Notes: generated by a model from the sequence alone, not told the origin. Shown: positions 7,082-16,538, numbered from the stretch's first letter. The stretch is 64,000 nucleotides of DNA from a bacterium (GCA_021817145.1 JAKAVV010000014.1:1-64000); one strand, 5' to 3'. Numbers and translations are program-made.

Positions 7082-8272
7082 ATGGGAATAAACCCAACCA
7101 GTTCATCTAATATTAATAATACAGCTTTAAATGCAGCCAATACTGCAGCTCAAGCCGCGCAGAAGACAATAGCAGCGGAAACAACCAGCGCAAACAAAGC
7201 TGCTAAAGATGCATTTCAGCAAGATAGTTCCGCAGTTAAACAAGAGCTGGGCAGCCAAAGGGCAGGTTCTACCAAAAAGCGAAAAAGCGCCAGTCTCAGA
7301 CAAAGCTCTGGCACTGCTGAAACAATTGACAATGCTTTGAAATCTGCTTCACAGGAAGAAGCTCAAGGAGCAGGATCCTTGCAAGGGAGTGAAATAACTC
7401 CTGATAAAACTTCGCAGATCTTGCAGACCTATCAGGATAATCTGGGATCCCAAATTGCTGAATCCTGGCTGTCGCAGCAAAATATTAATATTCCTCATGA
7501 AAAGATTGCGGATGCTTTGTCTCAAGCAAGAGCTTCTGGTTCCTCCACTCCAGTTGAAGATGCTGCCAATGCTTTAAATATAGATCCTGCTCTTTTACAG
7601 GGCTCTCTTGGCACAGCCTCTGTTCTTGCCAATACTTCTTTAAATCCTGCAGTTCAGAAAGCGGCAAAAGAGTTGGGAGTACCCCCTCTTCGTCTTGCTG
7701 ATGCTTATATTGGAGCTAGCCAAGGGAATTCTCAGAATGCGGACGCTGACCCTAATTTTACCAATTTGCATAAAGCTTTAGCCAGTCAATTAAACATGAC
7801 TCCTGAGGAATTAAACTCGAAAGTTAGCCCTGATACTTTGAAAAGCGCTTCTCAAGCAGCTTTAAACACGATTCCAAATGTTCAAACAGATCCTGCTGCA
7901 GGAACAGGCGCCTCTTCTTCAGCAGCAGCCTCTTCTTCAGGTGGAGGTGGATCAGCCCCTCCGCCAGGGAGCAGTTCTCCATCACAGCCTTCTGATCCAA
8001 GCTCTGATCCTGTGGCAGCTCTTAATGCGCAAGGAGCAAAACAGCAGCAAATGCTGGCAGTTGCCCAGCAGGCGCAGCAGAATCAACAGCAAATGATGAA
8101 CACCCTTGTCCAGATGGCTCAGAGTGAAAGGCAGAATATGGCGCAAATCCTGTCAACCATTGTAACAACCAGCCAGGAGATTTATAAGATGATGAATAAA
8201 TTGTTTGCTTCCATGTTCAGCAATACCTTAAGTGTTGGACAGGCATGGATGAGCGCTTTAAGCGGCGGATAA
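7082..8272 (+). CDS. Ala/Ser/Gln-rich low-complexity protein, function unknown
   Basis: The 396-aa protein is dominated by Ala, Ser, Asn and Gln, with a KKRKSAS basic patch near residue 65-70 and a Gly/Ser/Pro-rich linker around residues 270-305. A Gln-rich helical tail contains QQQMLAVAQQAQQNQQQMM. There is no signal peptide or obvious transmembrane segment. The C-terminal ~90 residues (repeated M, Q and hydrophobics) could form a coiled coil. A strong promoter and good Shine-Dalgarno suggest abundant expression. The composition recalls structural, secreted-effector or phasin-like proteins, but I recognise no family. Confidence 0.65.
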   Translation: MGINPTSSSNINNTALNAANTAAQAAQKTIAAETTSANKAAKDAFQQDSSAVKQELGSQRAGSTKKRKSASLRQSSGTAETIDNALKSASQEEAQGAGSLQGSEITPDKTSQILQTYQDNLGSQIAESWLSQQNINIPHEKIADALSQARASGSSTPVEDAANALNIDPALLQGSLGTASVLANTSLNPAVQKAAKELGVPPLRLADAYIGASQGNSQNADADPNFTNLHKALASQLNMTPEELNSKVSPDTLKSASQAALNTIPNVQTDPAAGTGASSSAAASSSGGGGSAPPPGSSSPSQPSDPSSDPVAALNAQGAKQQQMLAVAQQAQQNQQQMMNTLVQMAQSERQNMAQILSTIVTTSQEIYKMMNKLFASMFSNTLSVGQAWMSALSGG

Positions 8273-8276
8273 ACCG

Positions 8277-9770
8277 CTAATCAATCCCCTGGGCTTTTTG
8301 GAGTTTCCCGCTGTAATCCACATAAATGGTTTTCCACTCAGTATAAGTATCAAGCATGGTTTGCCCTGCTTCTCTATGTCCATTTCCAGTGTCTTTTGTT
8401 CCGCCGAAAGGTAGATGCACTTCTGCTCCAATGGTGGAAGAATTGATATAAACGATCCCTGTTTCCAGTTCTCTCATGGCTTTAAAAGCTTTGTTCACAT
8501 CTTGAGTGTAGATAGAGCTGGATAATCCATATCTGACTTGATTGGCTGCATGAAACGCTTCTTCCATGTTTTCAACAGGAATGATCGCTGTAACTGGACC
8601 AAAGATCTCTTCTTGAGCGATCACTGCAGAAGGTTTAACATCTCCAAAAAGAGTAGGGGAGTAAAAATTTCCTTTAGCTAAATCCCCTTCATTGAAAGGA
8701 GAACCTCCAGTTAAAAGTTTTGCTTCTTTTTTCCCAATTTCGACATATTCATGGATTTTCTTCATACGGGTCTCATTAATCACAGGGCCTACATCAGTTG
8801 TGGGAAGGAGTCCGTCTCCAAGTCTTAATTTTTTTGTTCTCTCTAACAGCTTTTCAGTATAATCTTTCACCACTTTTTTATGCACGATTAATCTGCTGGA
8901 TGCTGTGCATCGCTGTCCTGATGTGCCAAAAGCCCCCCATACAGCTCCATCAACCGCTAAGTCTAAATTTGCGTCATCCATGACTAAAATACAGTTTTTC
9001 CCCCCGAGTTCCAGAGAAACTCTTTTAAATTTTTCTGCTGATTTCAAAGCCACTTCTTTCCCGACTTGTGCGGATCCGGTAAAAGAGATAAGCTGAATAT
9101 CGGGATGATTTAAAACAGCCATTCCCGCTTCTTCGCCAGAACCGTGAATTAAATTTAAAACCCCATCTGGAAGACCGGCTTCAACCAGGACTTCAACCAG
9201 TTTTGCGGCGCAGAGAGGGGTATCACTGGCTGGTTTAAAAACAATGGTATTTCCGCAGACAAGGGCAGGAGCCATTTTCCACATTGGAATTGCCATTGGA
9301 AAATTCCACGGAGTGATTAATCCGCAGACCCCCACAGGTGTCCGAACAGACATGGCAAACTTGTCAGGAAGTTCAGAAGGGGTTGTCTGCCCAAACAGTC
9401 TTCTCCCTTCGCCTGCAGCATAGAAAATCAGATCAATTGCTTCTTGAACATCTCCACGGGCTTCTTTTAAAACTTTTCCCATTTCTCTTGTCATTAATTT
9501 TGCGAATTCTTCTTTTTTTTGCATTAACATTTGCCCTGCTTTAAACAAAATTTCAGCCCTTATGGGAGCAGGGGTTAATCTCCAGGAGTGAAATGCTTTT
9601 CTGGCTGCTTGAACTGCGGCATCCACGTCTTCTTTAGAAGATTTTGGGAAAATTCCGATAATATCGTCTCTATTAGCCGGGTTCCGATCTTCAAAAGTTC
9701 TTCCCTCTTTTGATTGAACCCATTTCCCTCCAATGTAATTTTTGTAAGTTTCAGTGGCTGCAAGTGGCAT
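8277..9770 (-). CDS. Aldehyde dehydrogenase family protein
   Basis: 497 residues from the ATG at 9770, which has an ideal GAGGAGGAAG ribosome-binding site; the frame is open for 29 more codons upstream without one. NAD(P)-dependent ALDH motifs: [10 protein letters not shown] (153-162), catalytic Glu254 in LELGG, and nucleophile Cys288 in GTSGQRC. The C-terminal [16 protein letters not shown] and [11 protein letters not shown] resemble the semialdehyde dehydrogenase group (alpha-ketoglutarate semialdehyde or alpha-aminoadipate semialdehyde types). It oxidises an aldehyde to the acid; the exact substrate is open. It stands alone, convergent with the Ala/Gln-rich gene four bases away. Confidence 0.88.
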   Translation of the reverse strand: MPLAATETYKNYIGGKWVQSKEGRTFEDRNPANRDDIIGIFPKSSKEDVDAAVQAARKAFHSWRLTPAPIRAEILFKAGQMLMQKKEEFAKLMTREMGKVLKEARGDVQEAIDLIFYAAGEGRRLFGQTTPSELPDKFAMSVRTPVGVCGLITPWNFPMAIPMWKMAPALVCGNTIVFKPASDTPLCAAKLVEVLVEAGLPDGVLNLIHGSGEEAGMAVLNHPDIQLISFTGSAQVGKEVALKSAEKFKRVSLELGGKNCILVMDDANLDLAVDGAVWGAFGTSGQRCTASSRLIVHKKVVKDYTEKLLERTKKLRLGDGLLPTTDVGPVINETRMKKIHEYVEIGKKEAKLLTGGSPFNEGDLAKGNFYSPTLFGDVKPSAVIAQEEIFGPVTAIIPVENMEEAFHAANQVRYGLSSSIYTQDVNKAFKAMRELETGIVYINSSTIGAEVHLPFGGTKDTGNGHREAGQTMLDTYTEWKTIYVDYSGKLQKAQGID

Positions 9771-9918
9771 AACTTCCTCCTCTGTTTGGGTTTGCATTGA
9801 CGGACAAACTATCCGTCCCCTTATGATTTTGCGAAGAATTGTTCGCGATAAAGACACATAAATCCTTGTTCCAGAGATCTAGCATTTTCCGCTGATTTTA
9901 AGGAATTCCTCTTTATTG

Positions 9919-11004
9919 TTAATATTGGCGCATATTTTGCATCTTATGTTTTATCATCCTAATAATTTTTAAATAAGGGACAGGGATTGGATGCGGATTA
10001 TTCTCATAATCTATCCAGGAATACCCCTTGACATCAGGATTGTTTTTAACTTCTACAGCAAAGGGGTAAAGCGTTAATTTGAAATGGCTTAGAAGATGTT
10101 TGATAGGGGGTAGGCTAATTGTTTTGCTTAAAACTTCCAGATAAAATTTTTCTACCATATTTTGAAACTGTTCCCCGGCTTCGGATTGTTTTGCAATTGA
10201 CGCAGAAGGCAAATCCCACAATCCCTCCCATAATCCTTTCTCTTCTCTTTTTCTTAATAAAATTTTCCCTTGACACACAGCCCCTAATACAGCCCAAATT
10301 TTATGCGGAATTTCCTTTTTAGATGCCTTTTTAGGATATTCTGAAATTTTTTCCTTGTGGAATGCTCGACAAAACTCTTTAACAGGGCAGATCCTGCAGG
10401 ATGGATTTTCAGGGGCGCAAATAAGAGCTCCTAGTTCCATGACAGCTTGATTAAAGAGAGACGGGTCAAATTTTGGGATAAATTTACTCAAAAATTTTAG
10501 AATTTTCCGTTTTCCCGCAGAAGGAAGCTCTTCCAGCAGGAGAATTCGAGAGAAAACTCTCCAGACATTTCCATCTGCAACTGGAACTGGTTCTCCAAAA
10601 GCAATGCTGGCAACTGCTCCTGCTGTATAATCCCCGATTCCAGGCAGTTTCATCAAGTCTTTATGATGACTTGGCAGTTCCCCTCCATATTTTTCCCTTA
10701 CTTCTTTTGCTGTGTCATGCAGATGGCGAGCTCTAGAATAATACCCAAGCCCTTCCCATGTTTTTAAAACTTTTTCGAGTGGAGCTGCAGCAAGAGTTCC
10801 CAGGCTTGGAAACTCTTTTAAAAATCTTTCATAATAAGGAATAACAGACGTGACCTGAGTTTGCTGCAGCATGACCTCTGAAATCCAGATAGAATACGGA
10901 TCTTTTATTTTTCTCCACGGGAGGCTTCTTTTATTCTCTGCATACCAGCTCAATAGAGAGTTGAAGAAAGAACTCCAATTGGTTGAGGTTTTAATCACTG
11001 CCAT
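9919..11004 (-). CDS. mutY: A/G-specific adenine DNA glycosylase MutY
   Basis: The 361-aa protein has all MutY landmarks. Catalytic Glu43 lies in SEVMLQQTQV, the helix-hairpin-helix LPGIGDYTAG at 120-129, and catalytic Asp144 in PVADGNVWR. A [4Fe-4S] cluster motif C-x6-C-x2-C-x5-C uses Cys196, 203, 206 and 212. The last ~130 residues form the NUDIX-like domain that reads 8-oxoguanine. It removes adenine mispaired with 8-oxoG. Its start overlaps the end of the upstream LolA-like gene by 14 bases, so they are coupled. Confidence 0.92.
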   Translation of the reverse strand: MAVIKTSTNWSSFFNSLLSWYAENKRSLPWRKIKDPYSIWISEVMLQQTQVTSVIPYYERFLKEFPSLGTLAAAPLEKVLKTWEGLGYYSRARHLHDTAKEVREKYGGELPSHHKDLMKLPGIGDYTAGAVASIAFGEPVPVADGNVWRVFSRILLLEELPSAGKRKILKFLSKFIPKFDPSLFNQAVMELGALICAPENPSCRICPVKEFCRAFHKEKISEYPKKASKKEIPHKIWAVLGAVCQGKILLRKREEKGLWEGLWDLPSASIAKQSEAGEQFQNMVEKFYLEVLSKTISLPPIKHLLSHFKLTLYPFAVEVKNNPDVKGYSWIDYENNPHPIPVPYLKIIRMIKHKMQNMRQY

Positions 11005-11626
11005 TGATCCGGTAATCTCTAAACTCCGCCCTTACCGCTGCTTCTAGATCGGCATTCGGATCATTCAGATCTGCTTTTGCCTCTCGAGTAAGATAATAAT
11101 GATGAATAAAATCGTATTTGCGATAAACTGTGATATGCATTCCATCCCGATATAGAATCATTTCTTTTGGTATGGTATAATTGACTGTAGAGATCCATAG
11201 AAAGACTGTTTTAAGCGGACCAACTTTTGCCACAGGAATCAATTTAATAAAATAGCATGACGTTTTATTGATTTTTTGGATTTTAGAAGACTCAATTTTG
11301 TAATCTGTTCCATAGTTTTGAGGCAGTCCTGATGGATTAATAGAGGATTTTAGCCCTTTATTTATGAGTTTTGAAAAAAAAGCGGGAATACTGCGAAAGG
11401 AAATTTCGACATGGCTTTCAGGAGTATAACGATACACTGCCTTTAACACAAAAGAGAAGCCCAGATTTTTCAGCAGAATATGAAATTTGACATCTGCTTT
11501 TAGTTTTTTGATTCCTGCAAGAGATTCTTCTGCCCGAATAAGAGCTGTGGAAGGAGCAGCTTCTTTGGCATACGCTGAACTTGCAAAAATCAGCAGCGCT
11601 ATAAGAGTAAAAATAGTTTGTTTCAT
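10991..11626 (-). CDS. Secreted LolA-like periplasmic protein
   Basis: The 211-aa protein has a clear signal peptide (MKQTIFTLIALLIFASSAYA, cleavage after AYA). The mature part starts with a helix (LIRAEESLAGIKKLKAD), then beta strands with alternating hydrophobics (VEISFRS, YTIPKEMILY, GMHITVYRKY). This is the pattern of the LolA/LolB lipoprotein-carrier fold and of outer-membrane lipoprotein-sorting-like proteins. The role in lipoprotein transfer is inference. It overlaps mutY and diverges from the YedF-like gene 19 bases away. Confidence 0.5.
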   Translation of the reverse strand: MKQTIFTLIALLIFASSAYAKEAAPSTALIRAEESLAGIKKLKADVKFHILLKNLGFSFVLKAVYRYTPESHVEISFRSIPAFFSKLINKGLKSSINPSGLPQNYGTDYKIESSKIQKINKTSCYFIKLIPVAKVGPLKTVFLWISTVNYTIPKEMILYRDGMHITVYRKYDFIHHYYLTREAKADLNDPNADLEAAVRAEFRDYRINGSD

Positions 11627-11645
11627 ATTTACTTCCCGGTCCTAA

Positions 11646-12245
11646 ATGAGTGATAAAGGAGTTCATTCTTTATCGTGGAAAAACCTTTATTACGGATGTT
11701 ACGGATTGGATTGGAGGTCAGGAAGTCCGATCACCTTTCCAAACAAGAATTGGCATGGAGCCTTATTACGAGAAACATGGCGCGGAGGCGCTTTATATCA
11801 GATGAAAGAAAATATGACTTTTGCCGAAAAAGATTTAGCGGGGCTTTTAAGATCTCTGCAAACTCTCCCTTCCCCAATAAAAGAAGATTTTCAATCGGGC
11901 TCAGATCTGGTCATATTGATCACTAGTCCGACCTTTGGAAATGGGACAGAACATCTTGGGAAGATTTTAATGAAGTTTTTCTTGAAAAGTTTATCAGCAA
12001 CTCCATTAAAACCAAAGATGCTCATTCTTTTAAATGATGCTGTTTTAATGGCTTGTGAAAACACAGAATATTCGGAAATGATATCCAGTTTTACGATTCT
12101 GCAAGAGCAGGGAATTAAAATTTTAATTGAAGGAACAAGTGTGGATTATCATCAAGTTGAAGACAAAATAAAATGCGGACAGGTTGTCAGCATGCTGAGT
12201 ATATGCGGAGAAATTTTAAGCTCAGGAAGGGTATTAACCCTTTAA
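11646..12245 (+). CDS. YedF-like DsrE-domain protein (N-terminus altered)
   Basis: Residues about 80-199 resemble the C-terminal DsrE-like half of the selenium-metabolism protein YedF (SPTFGNGTEHLGKILMKFFL, then LNDAVLMACE and EGTSVDYHQVEDKI). The TusA-like N-terminal half of YedF is absent. The CGTC cysteines of the family are replaced by EGTS, so sulfur relay through them is not possible. The first ~52 codons include a decayed copy of the dispersed palindromic repeat (11720-11770), read as FPNKNWHGA. The functional start may be the ATG at 11802 or 11814 rather than 11646. It is 3 bases before the HtrA gene. Confidence 0.6.
   Translation: MSDKGVHSLSWKNLYYGCYGLDWRSGSPITFPNKNWHGALLRETWRGGALYQMKENMTFAEKDLAGLLRSLQTLPSPIKEDFQSGSDLVILITSPTFGNGTEHLGKILMKFFLKSLSATPLKPKMLILLNDAVLMACENTEYSEMISSFTILQEQGIKILIEGTSVDYHQVEDKIKCGQVVSMLSICGEILSSGRVLTL
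11719..11770. repeat. palindromic repeat, copy B (decayed, inside a coding frame)
   Basis: 22 bases at 11738-11759 are identical to 2217-2238 and the preceding ~20 bases also align (CAGGAAGTCCGAT against CAGGATGACCGAC). The 3' hairpin arm is shortened, so the stem no longer closes. The element is read in frame within the YedF-like ORF. Confidence 0.6.
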
Positions 12246-12248
12246 CCT

Positions 12249-13298
12249 ATGAATTTTAAAAAAGTTTTTTTAAAAACTTTATATTTATTAAGTTTTTGTC
12301 TTGTTATTACCGCCGCTTTTTTATTGGGGAATGTTAATGGTAAAGGGCAGGATCGATTCCCGTCTTATGAAGAATCCGTTATTGAAGCCGTAAAACAAGT
12401 AAAACCCGCTGTTGTCGGAATCAAAACTTATGGCGGTTACTATACTCATTATCCTCTTGAAATCGGATCAGGGGTTATTTTCAGATCCGATGGGTATATT
12501 TTAACCAATGCTCATGTTCTTCTCAGGGCTAATAAAATAATGGTTACTCTTGCCAGCGGGAAAACGTATACAGCAGCCCTTGTTGCTCCTGCCCAGCAGT
12601 ACGATCTGGCTGTTTTAAAAATTCCAGCCTCTCATTTGCCTTATGCTCGATTTGGCAATTCCAGCGATTTGGAATTAGGTCAAACAGCCATTGCCATTGG
12701 GAATCCTCTTAATTTTGGATGGACTGTCACGGTTGGGGTTGTCAGCGCTTTAAATCGAGATGTTTTAGCAGGCCATAAACCTTATCGTCATTTAATTCAA
12801 ACAGATGCAGCGATTAATCCGGGGAATTCAGGCGGCCCTTTAATTAATACTCTTGGGAATGTGATCGGGATTAATACTCTTGTCTGGGAAGGGAGAGGTT
12901 CTATGAAAGCCCAGGGGCTTGGATTTGCGATCCCTTCCAATACTGTGATAAAGGTTGCGGATGAACTTTTGCATGAAGGGTATCTCCCTCAATTTAAATC
13001 AAAGGTAAGACTTGGAATTTCAGCTTATGATTTAACTCCAGGACTTGCCATGCAGGAAAATCTTAGAGTTGTGAAAGGGGTCGTTGTAGAAACTGTTGAA
13101 CCTGGAAGCCCTGCCCAAAAAGGGGGGATTCTTCCAGGGGATGTTATTACAAAGATTGATGGACACAGAATTTTAGGAGTTCATGAGTTAATTTCTTATA
13201 TTAAAAGGGAAAAACCTGATACGATTATTTTGATTGTTGTATGGAGAAACGGAATTAAGAGAACATTAAGGGTTAAATTAGAACCTTCCGGTCAGTAA
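12249..13298 (+). CDS. HtrA/DegP-family serine protease with one PDZ domain
   Basis: This 349-aa protein has a hydrophobic N-terminus (residues 8-27, signal anchor or signal peptide), a trypsin-like S1C protease domain with triad His89 (TNAHV), Asp119 (QYDLAVLKI) and Ser194 (NPGNSGGPL), and one PDZ domain at about 255-345 (GSPAQKGGILPGDVI). It should work in the periplasm as a quality-control protease or chaperone for misfolded envelope proteins. One PDZ instead of two places it with DegS-like or short HtrA forms. It starts 3 bases after the YedF-like gene and is followed by argS. Confidence 0.9.
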   Translation: MNFKKVFLKTLYLLSFCLVITAAFLLGNVNGKGQDRFPSYEESVIEAVKQVKPAVVGIKTYGGYYTHYPLEIGSGVIFRSDGYILTNAHVLLRANKIMVTLASGKTYTAALVAPAQQYDLAVLKIPASHLPYARFGNSSDLELGQTAIAIGNPLNFGWTVTVGVVSALNRDVLAGHKPYRHLIQTDAAINPGNSGGPLINTLGNVIGINTLVWEGRGSMKAQGLGFAIPSNTVIKVADELLHEGYLPQFKSKVRLGISAYDLTPGLAMQENLRVVKGVVVETVEPGSPAQKGGILPGDVITKIDGHRILGVHELISYIKREKPDTIILIVVWRNGIKRTLRVKLEPSGQ

Positions 13299-13334
13299 AC
13301 AATAAATCATAAAAATCCGCAGCGTGGAGAAAAA

Positions 13335-15146
13335 ATGATTGAAAGATTAAGAAAACTTACGGTTGAGGCTATTGCCGCAGTTTGCAAAAACAAGGAGTTT
13401 AATCTGGATTTTATTCCTGAATTTTCAATTGAACAGCCAAAAGAGGATGAATACGGAGATTTTTCAACAAATGCAGCTATGGTTTTGACAAAAAAATTGA
13501 AAATTCAACCTATTTTGATTGCGAATGCTCTGGTTGATCATTTCCCTGATAAAGAAAAGTTTTTCAAAAAAATAGAAGTGGTAAAACCTGGATTCATCAA
13601 TTTTTTTCTTTCAGATTCTTTTTTCCATGAATCTCTTCAGAAAATGAGCTCCTGGACCATTCCATCTTCATCGGTTGAGAAAAACAGCTCGGAAAAAATT
13701 TTGCTTGAGTTTGTCAGCGCCAATCCAACAGGTCCATTAAATGTGGTTAATGCCAGAGCAGCTGCTGTCGGGGACACCCTGGCAAAACTTTTCAATGCTG
13801 TTGGTTTGCGCGCTGATCGAGAATTTTATGTAAATGATGAAGGAACCCAGATAGAGCATCTAGCTTATTCTGTGCAGTCGCGCTATTTGCAGCTGACTGG
13901 TTCTGAAATCCCTCAGGGATATAAGATGCATGGGATTTTCTGGATCCCTGCAGATTGGAGTTTAGAAAAGTCTGAGGATTTATACCAGGGAGAGTACTTG
14001 ATCGAGTTAGCTGAAAAGATTCGGGATGGGTTTAGAACCCCACTTTTCAGGGATGAAGGGATCAGAGTTTATGGGAATGAGATTTTTTCTCCTGAAAGAA
14101 TCCATTTCCTTGAAGCAGGATTTGGAAACAAACTGTTCGAGATCATTCCCAGTGAAAAAGAAAGGATCAAATTTTTAGGCTGTGTCTCTGTTATTTATAA
14201 TGTTAATTTACAGAAAGAGGTTTTAAAACGATTTCGACTCGAATTTCAAAACTGGTTTTTCCAGAGCCAGTTAGGGGAAAAGGTTAGTCAAAGCATTGAA
14301 CAATTAAAAAAAAATGGGCATGTCTATGAACAGGATGGAGCGGTCTGGTTTCGATCCACCGCTTTTCAAGATGACAAAGACAGAGTTTTAATTCGTCAGG
14401 ATGGAACTCCTACTTATTTTGCCGTGGACATTGCTTACCATGCTTATAAAAAAGAAAGAGGATATGACAAACTTATTGATTTTTTAGGACCTGATCATCA
14501 CGGCTATATTGCCCGCACAAAAGCAGCTGTTCAAGCCCTTGGCTTTCCTCCTGATTCTATCGAGATTTACTTGATTCAACTGGTTACTCTGCTTTCTGGC
14601 GGAAAACCTCTCCGCATGTCTAAAAGGGCGGGGGAATTCATCACCATGAATGAACTTTTGGATGATGTGGGAATTGATGCTGCGCGCTGGTATTTTTTAG
14701 TCCGACATAGAGACACCCATCTGGATTTTGATCTGGATCTGGCAAAACTGCAGTCCGAGGAAAACCCGCTGTATTATACCCAATACGCTTATGCAAGAAT
14801 TTGCAGTTTAATGCAGACAGCAGAAGGGGAGGGGATAAAGCTTCTCTCTGCTGATGCAGTGGATTTATCCCAGCTTCAGCATCAAGCGGAAAAAGGATTG
14901 ATAAAAAAGATGGCACAGTTTCCTTCACTTGTGGAAATGGCTGCTGATCTCCGTGAACCGAACCATCTTCCTCGTTATGCTGTTGAGCTTGCCCGAACTT
15001 TTCATTCTTTTTACACAGAATGCCGTGTTTTAGGAGTTCCTGACAGGAAATTAACAGATGCCAGGCTTTTTCTGGTTTCTGTATGCAGACAAATTTTAAA
15101 ATCTACCCTTGATTTAATGGGGATTGAAGCTCCTGAAAAAATGTAA
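13335..15146 (+). CDS. argS: Arginyl-tRNA synthetase
   Basis: A 603-aa class I synthetase: N-terminal additional domain (residues 1-90), the ANPTGPL catalytic entry at 129-135, DFLGPDHHGYI in the nucleotide-binding fold, a KMSKS-type loop written RMSKRAGEF, and a C-terminal anticodon-binding helical domain (YTQYAYARI). The HIGH signature, usually HVGH in ArgRS, reads NVVN at 136-139, so both histidines are asparagine. The rest of the active site looks normal and this is the only argS in the window, so it is probably functional. It is preceded by a GTGGAG Shine-Dalgarno. Confidence 0.92.
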   Translation: MIERLRKLTVEAIAAVCKNKEFNLDFIPEFSIEQPKEDEYGDFSTNAAMVLTKKLKIQPILIANALVDHFPDKEKFFKKIEVVKPGFINFFLSDSFFHESLQKMSSWTIPSSSVEKNSSEKILLEFVSANPTGPLNVVNARAAAVGDTLAKLFNAVGLRADREFYVNDEGTQIEHLAYSVQSRYLQLTGSEIPQGYKMHGIFWIPADWSLEKSEDLYQGEYLIELAEKIRDGFRTPLFRDEGIRVYGNEIFSPERIHFLEAGFGNKLFEIIPSEKERIKFLGCVSVIYNVNLQKEVLKRFRLEFQNWFFQSQLGEKVSQSIEQLKKNGHVYEQDGAVWFRSTAFQDDKDRVLIRQDGTPTYFAVDIAYHAYKKERGYDKLIDFLGPDHHGYIARTKAAVQALGFPPDSIEIYLIQLVTLLSGGKPLRMSKRAGEFITMNELLDDVGIDAARWYFLVRHRDTHLDFDLDLAKLQSEENPLYYTQYAYARICSLMQTAEGEGIKLLSADAVDLSQLQHQAEKGLIKKMAQFPSLVEMAADLREPNHLPRYAVELARTFHSFYTECRVLGVPDRKLTDARLFLVSVCRQILKSTLDLMGIEAPEKM

Positions 15147-15199
15147 GTTGAATATGTATTTACCCTCTGGCTAAAACCTGTTGTGAGCGCTGTCCGAGC

Positions 15200-15595
15200 T
15201 TAATTGACCAGTTTTGATAAGGCGTCAAGGGATGCCTGGCTTCCTTTCACCCTTTCTTTTACAATGGCGCCAAATTCGGAAAGCCACTCGTCAGGCTGCA
15301 TTTCTTCTGTTTTAAGAGCAATCCCTTTTACCACATGAGTTCTGATAAAGCGAAGAGGTCCTGAACCTGGATCTTCAATCCCGTATTGGCGCTCACCTGT
15401 AGATAGGGTGATTTTTTCTATTTTTTTGTTTGAAAAAAAACCGCGTTTTTTAATTTTCGTTTCAGCAGGCAGGATCTCTTCAAGCCAAGCTGCCAGCCTC
15501 TCTAAAAAAAGCCTTTGATCCTGCCCATACTGTTTTAAAAGAGCTGCAGAGATCCCAAGTTTTGCCCATTCTTGATCTTCAATATTTCCGCTCAT
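15200..15595 (-). CDS. Conserved-looking hypothetical protein
   Basis: A 131-aa soluble protein with no signal peptide. Visible features are an N-terminal helical region (EWAKLGISAALLKQYGQDQRLFLERLAAWLEEIL), a basic KKRGFFSNKK segment and a beta-rich middle (ITLSTGERQYGIEDPGSG). I do not recognise a family. It lies 23 bases downstream of the duplicated YbjQ gene on the same strand and is very likely co-transcribed with it, so it may be its partner. The gene is convergent with argS. Confidence 0.55.
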   Translation of the reverse strand: MSGNIEDQEWAKLGISAALLKQYGQDQRLFLERLAAWLEEILPAETKIKKRGFFSNKKIEKITLSTGERQYGIEDPGSGPLRFIRTHVVKGIALKTEEMQPDEWLSEFGAIVKERVKGSQASLDALSKLVN

Positions 15596-15618
15596 AAATT
15601 TTTAAGCGCAAAATAAAA

Positions 15619-16446
15619 TTATTGATTGACTGTTAAAACCAGGGAAGGGGTCGTAATCTGACCGGCAGCTTCTCTTTTTTTAATAGCGGTTCCAACGGCA
15701 AAATATTCAATAATGCGCGGATCCCATCCATGATTATGTTCCGAAATATCGGCTCCAATGATCCCTTCAGCTTGTTTGGCTTCCGCTTCTGCAGACATGC
15801 GGGACTGCGCCAGCTCGCGGGCTTCGTAAATACCTTGGGTATATTGGGGTATCTCGATATTTTTACCCATGTTCCCCCATGCCTGGCGGATGCCAATGGA
15901 AGCCACATGATAAACGCAGTTTCCCATGACAAGGGAAACTGGCATATAACCCGCGCGGAGGAGTGTCCAGAAATCTTGACCGCTTAAATCCGATGTAAAG
16001 GGACGGTTGTCATTTGTGCGGTAATGATCTCCGCTTGTATGTTTGATAGCGGTTCCAACGGCTAAAACCTCCAGTAAACTTTCTTCCATTTGAAGGCGTT
16101 TAAGTTCAAACCGAACCCCAACAATTCCATCTGCCCCAAGGGCGTCTGCTTCTTCTTCCATTCGAGTGATGGCAAGCTCGCGAGCTTGATAAGTGGCTTG
16201 AGTTAAAACTTGCAGCTCCTGATTTTGAAAATTTTTCTGCCATTGAAATCCCATGTGATACACCGAACTTCCCATAACAAGTCCCAAAGGAGCAAATCCT
16301 GCCTCGCGAACCAGCAAAAATTCATTGACAGAAAGGTCGCTTGTAAAAAGTTTTTCCTGCGCTCCTGTGCCCCTCATTTTAGCAAGACGCTCTCGAGCAG
16401 CTTCTGGTAAATCAGTTTGCGTGCCTGGTGTGTAGGACATAATCAT
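15619..16446 (-). CDS. Tandem YbjQ-like (UPF0145) domain protein
   Basis: The 275-aa protein contains two copies of a roughly 110-residue unit. Each opens with FTSDLS, then E/DF..L..AG..P..LVMG..VYH, and later has A.tR...EA...GA..iiGv and the ending (V)GTAIK. This is the heavy-metal-binding YbjQ/UPF0145 fold, normally a single domain of about 105 aa that assembles into pentamers. A fused duplication suggests an altered ring geometry. Function of the family is unknown. The start ATG at 16446 has GGGGGAAAT upstream. Confidence 0.7.
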   Translation of the reverse strand: MIMSYTPGTQTDLPEAARERLAKMRGTGAQEKLFTSDLSVNEFLLVREAGFAPLGLVMGSSVYHMGFQWQKNFQNQELQVLTQATYQARELAITRMEEEADALGADGIVGVRFELKRLQMEESLLEVLAVGTAIKHTSGDHYRTNDNRPFTSDLSGQDFWTLLRAGYMPVSLVMGNCVYHVASIGIRQAWGNMGKNIEIPQYTQGIYEARELAQSRMSAEAEAKQAEGIIGADISEHNHGWDPRIIEYFAVGTAIKKREAAGQITTPSLVLTVNQ

Positions 16447-16538
16447 TTCCCCCTTTTTTGCTTTAATGGTAATTAGGTGTATCCGTAAATAGCGTATTCA
16501 GTGAACAGCCAGCTTTTCCCTCTAAGAAGTTTAAACTT

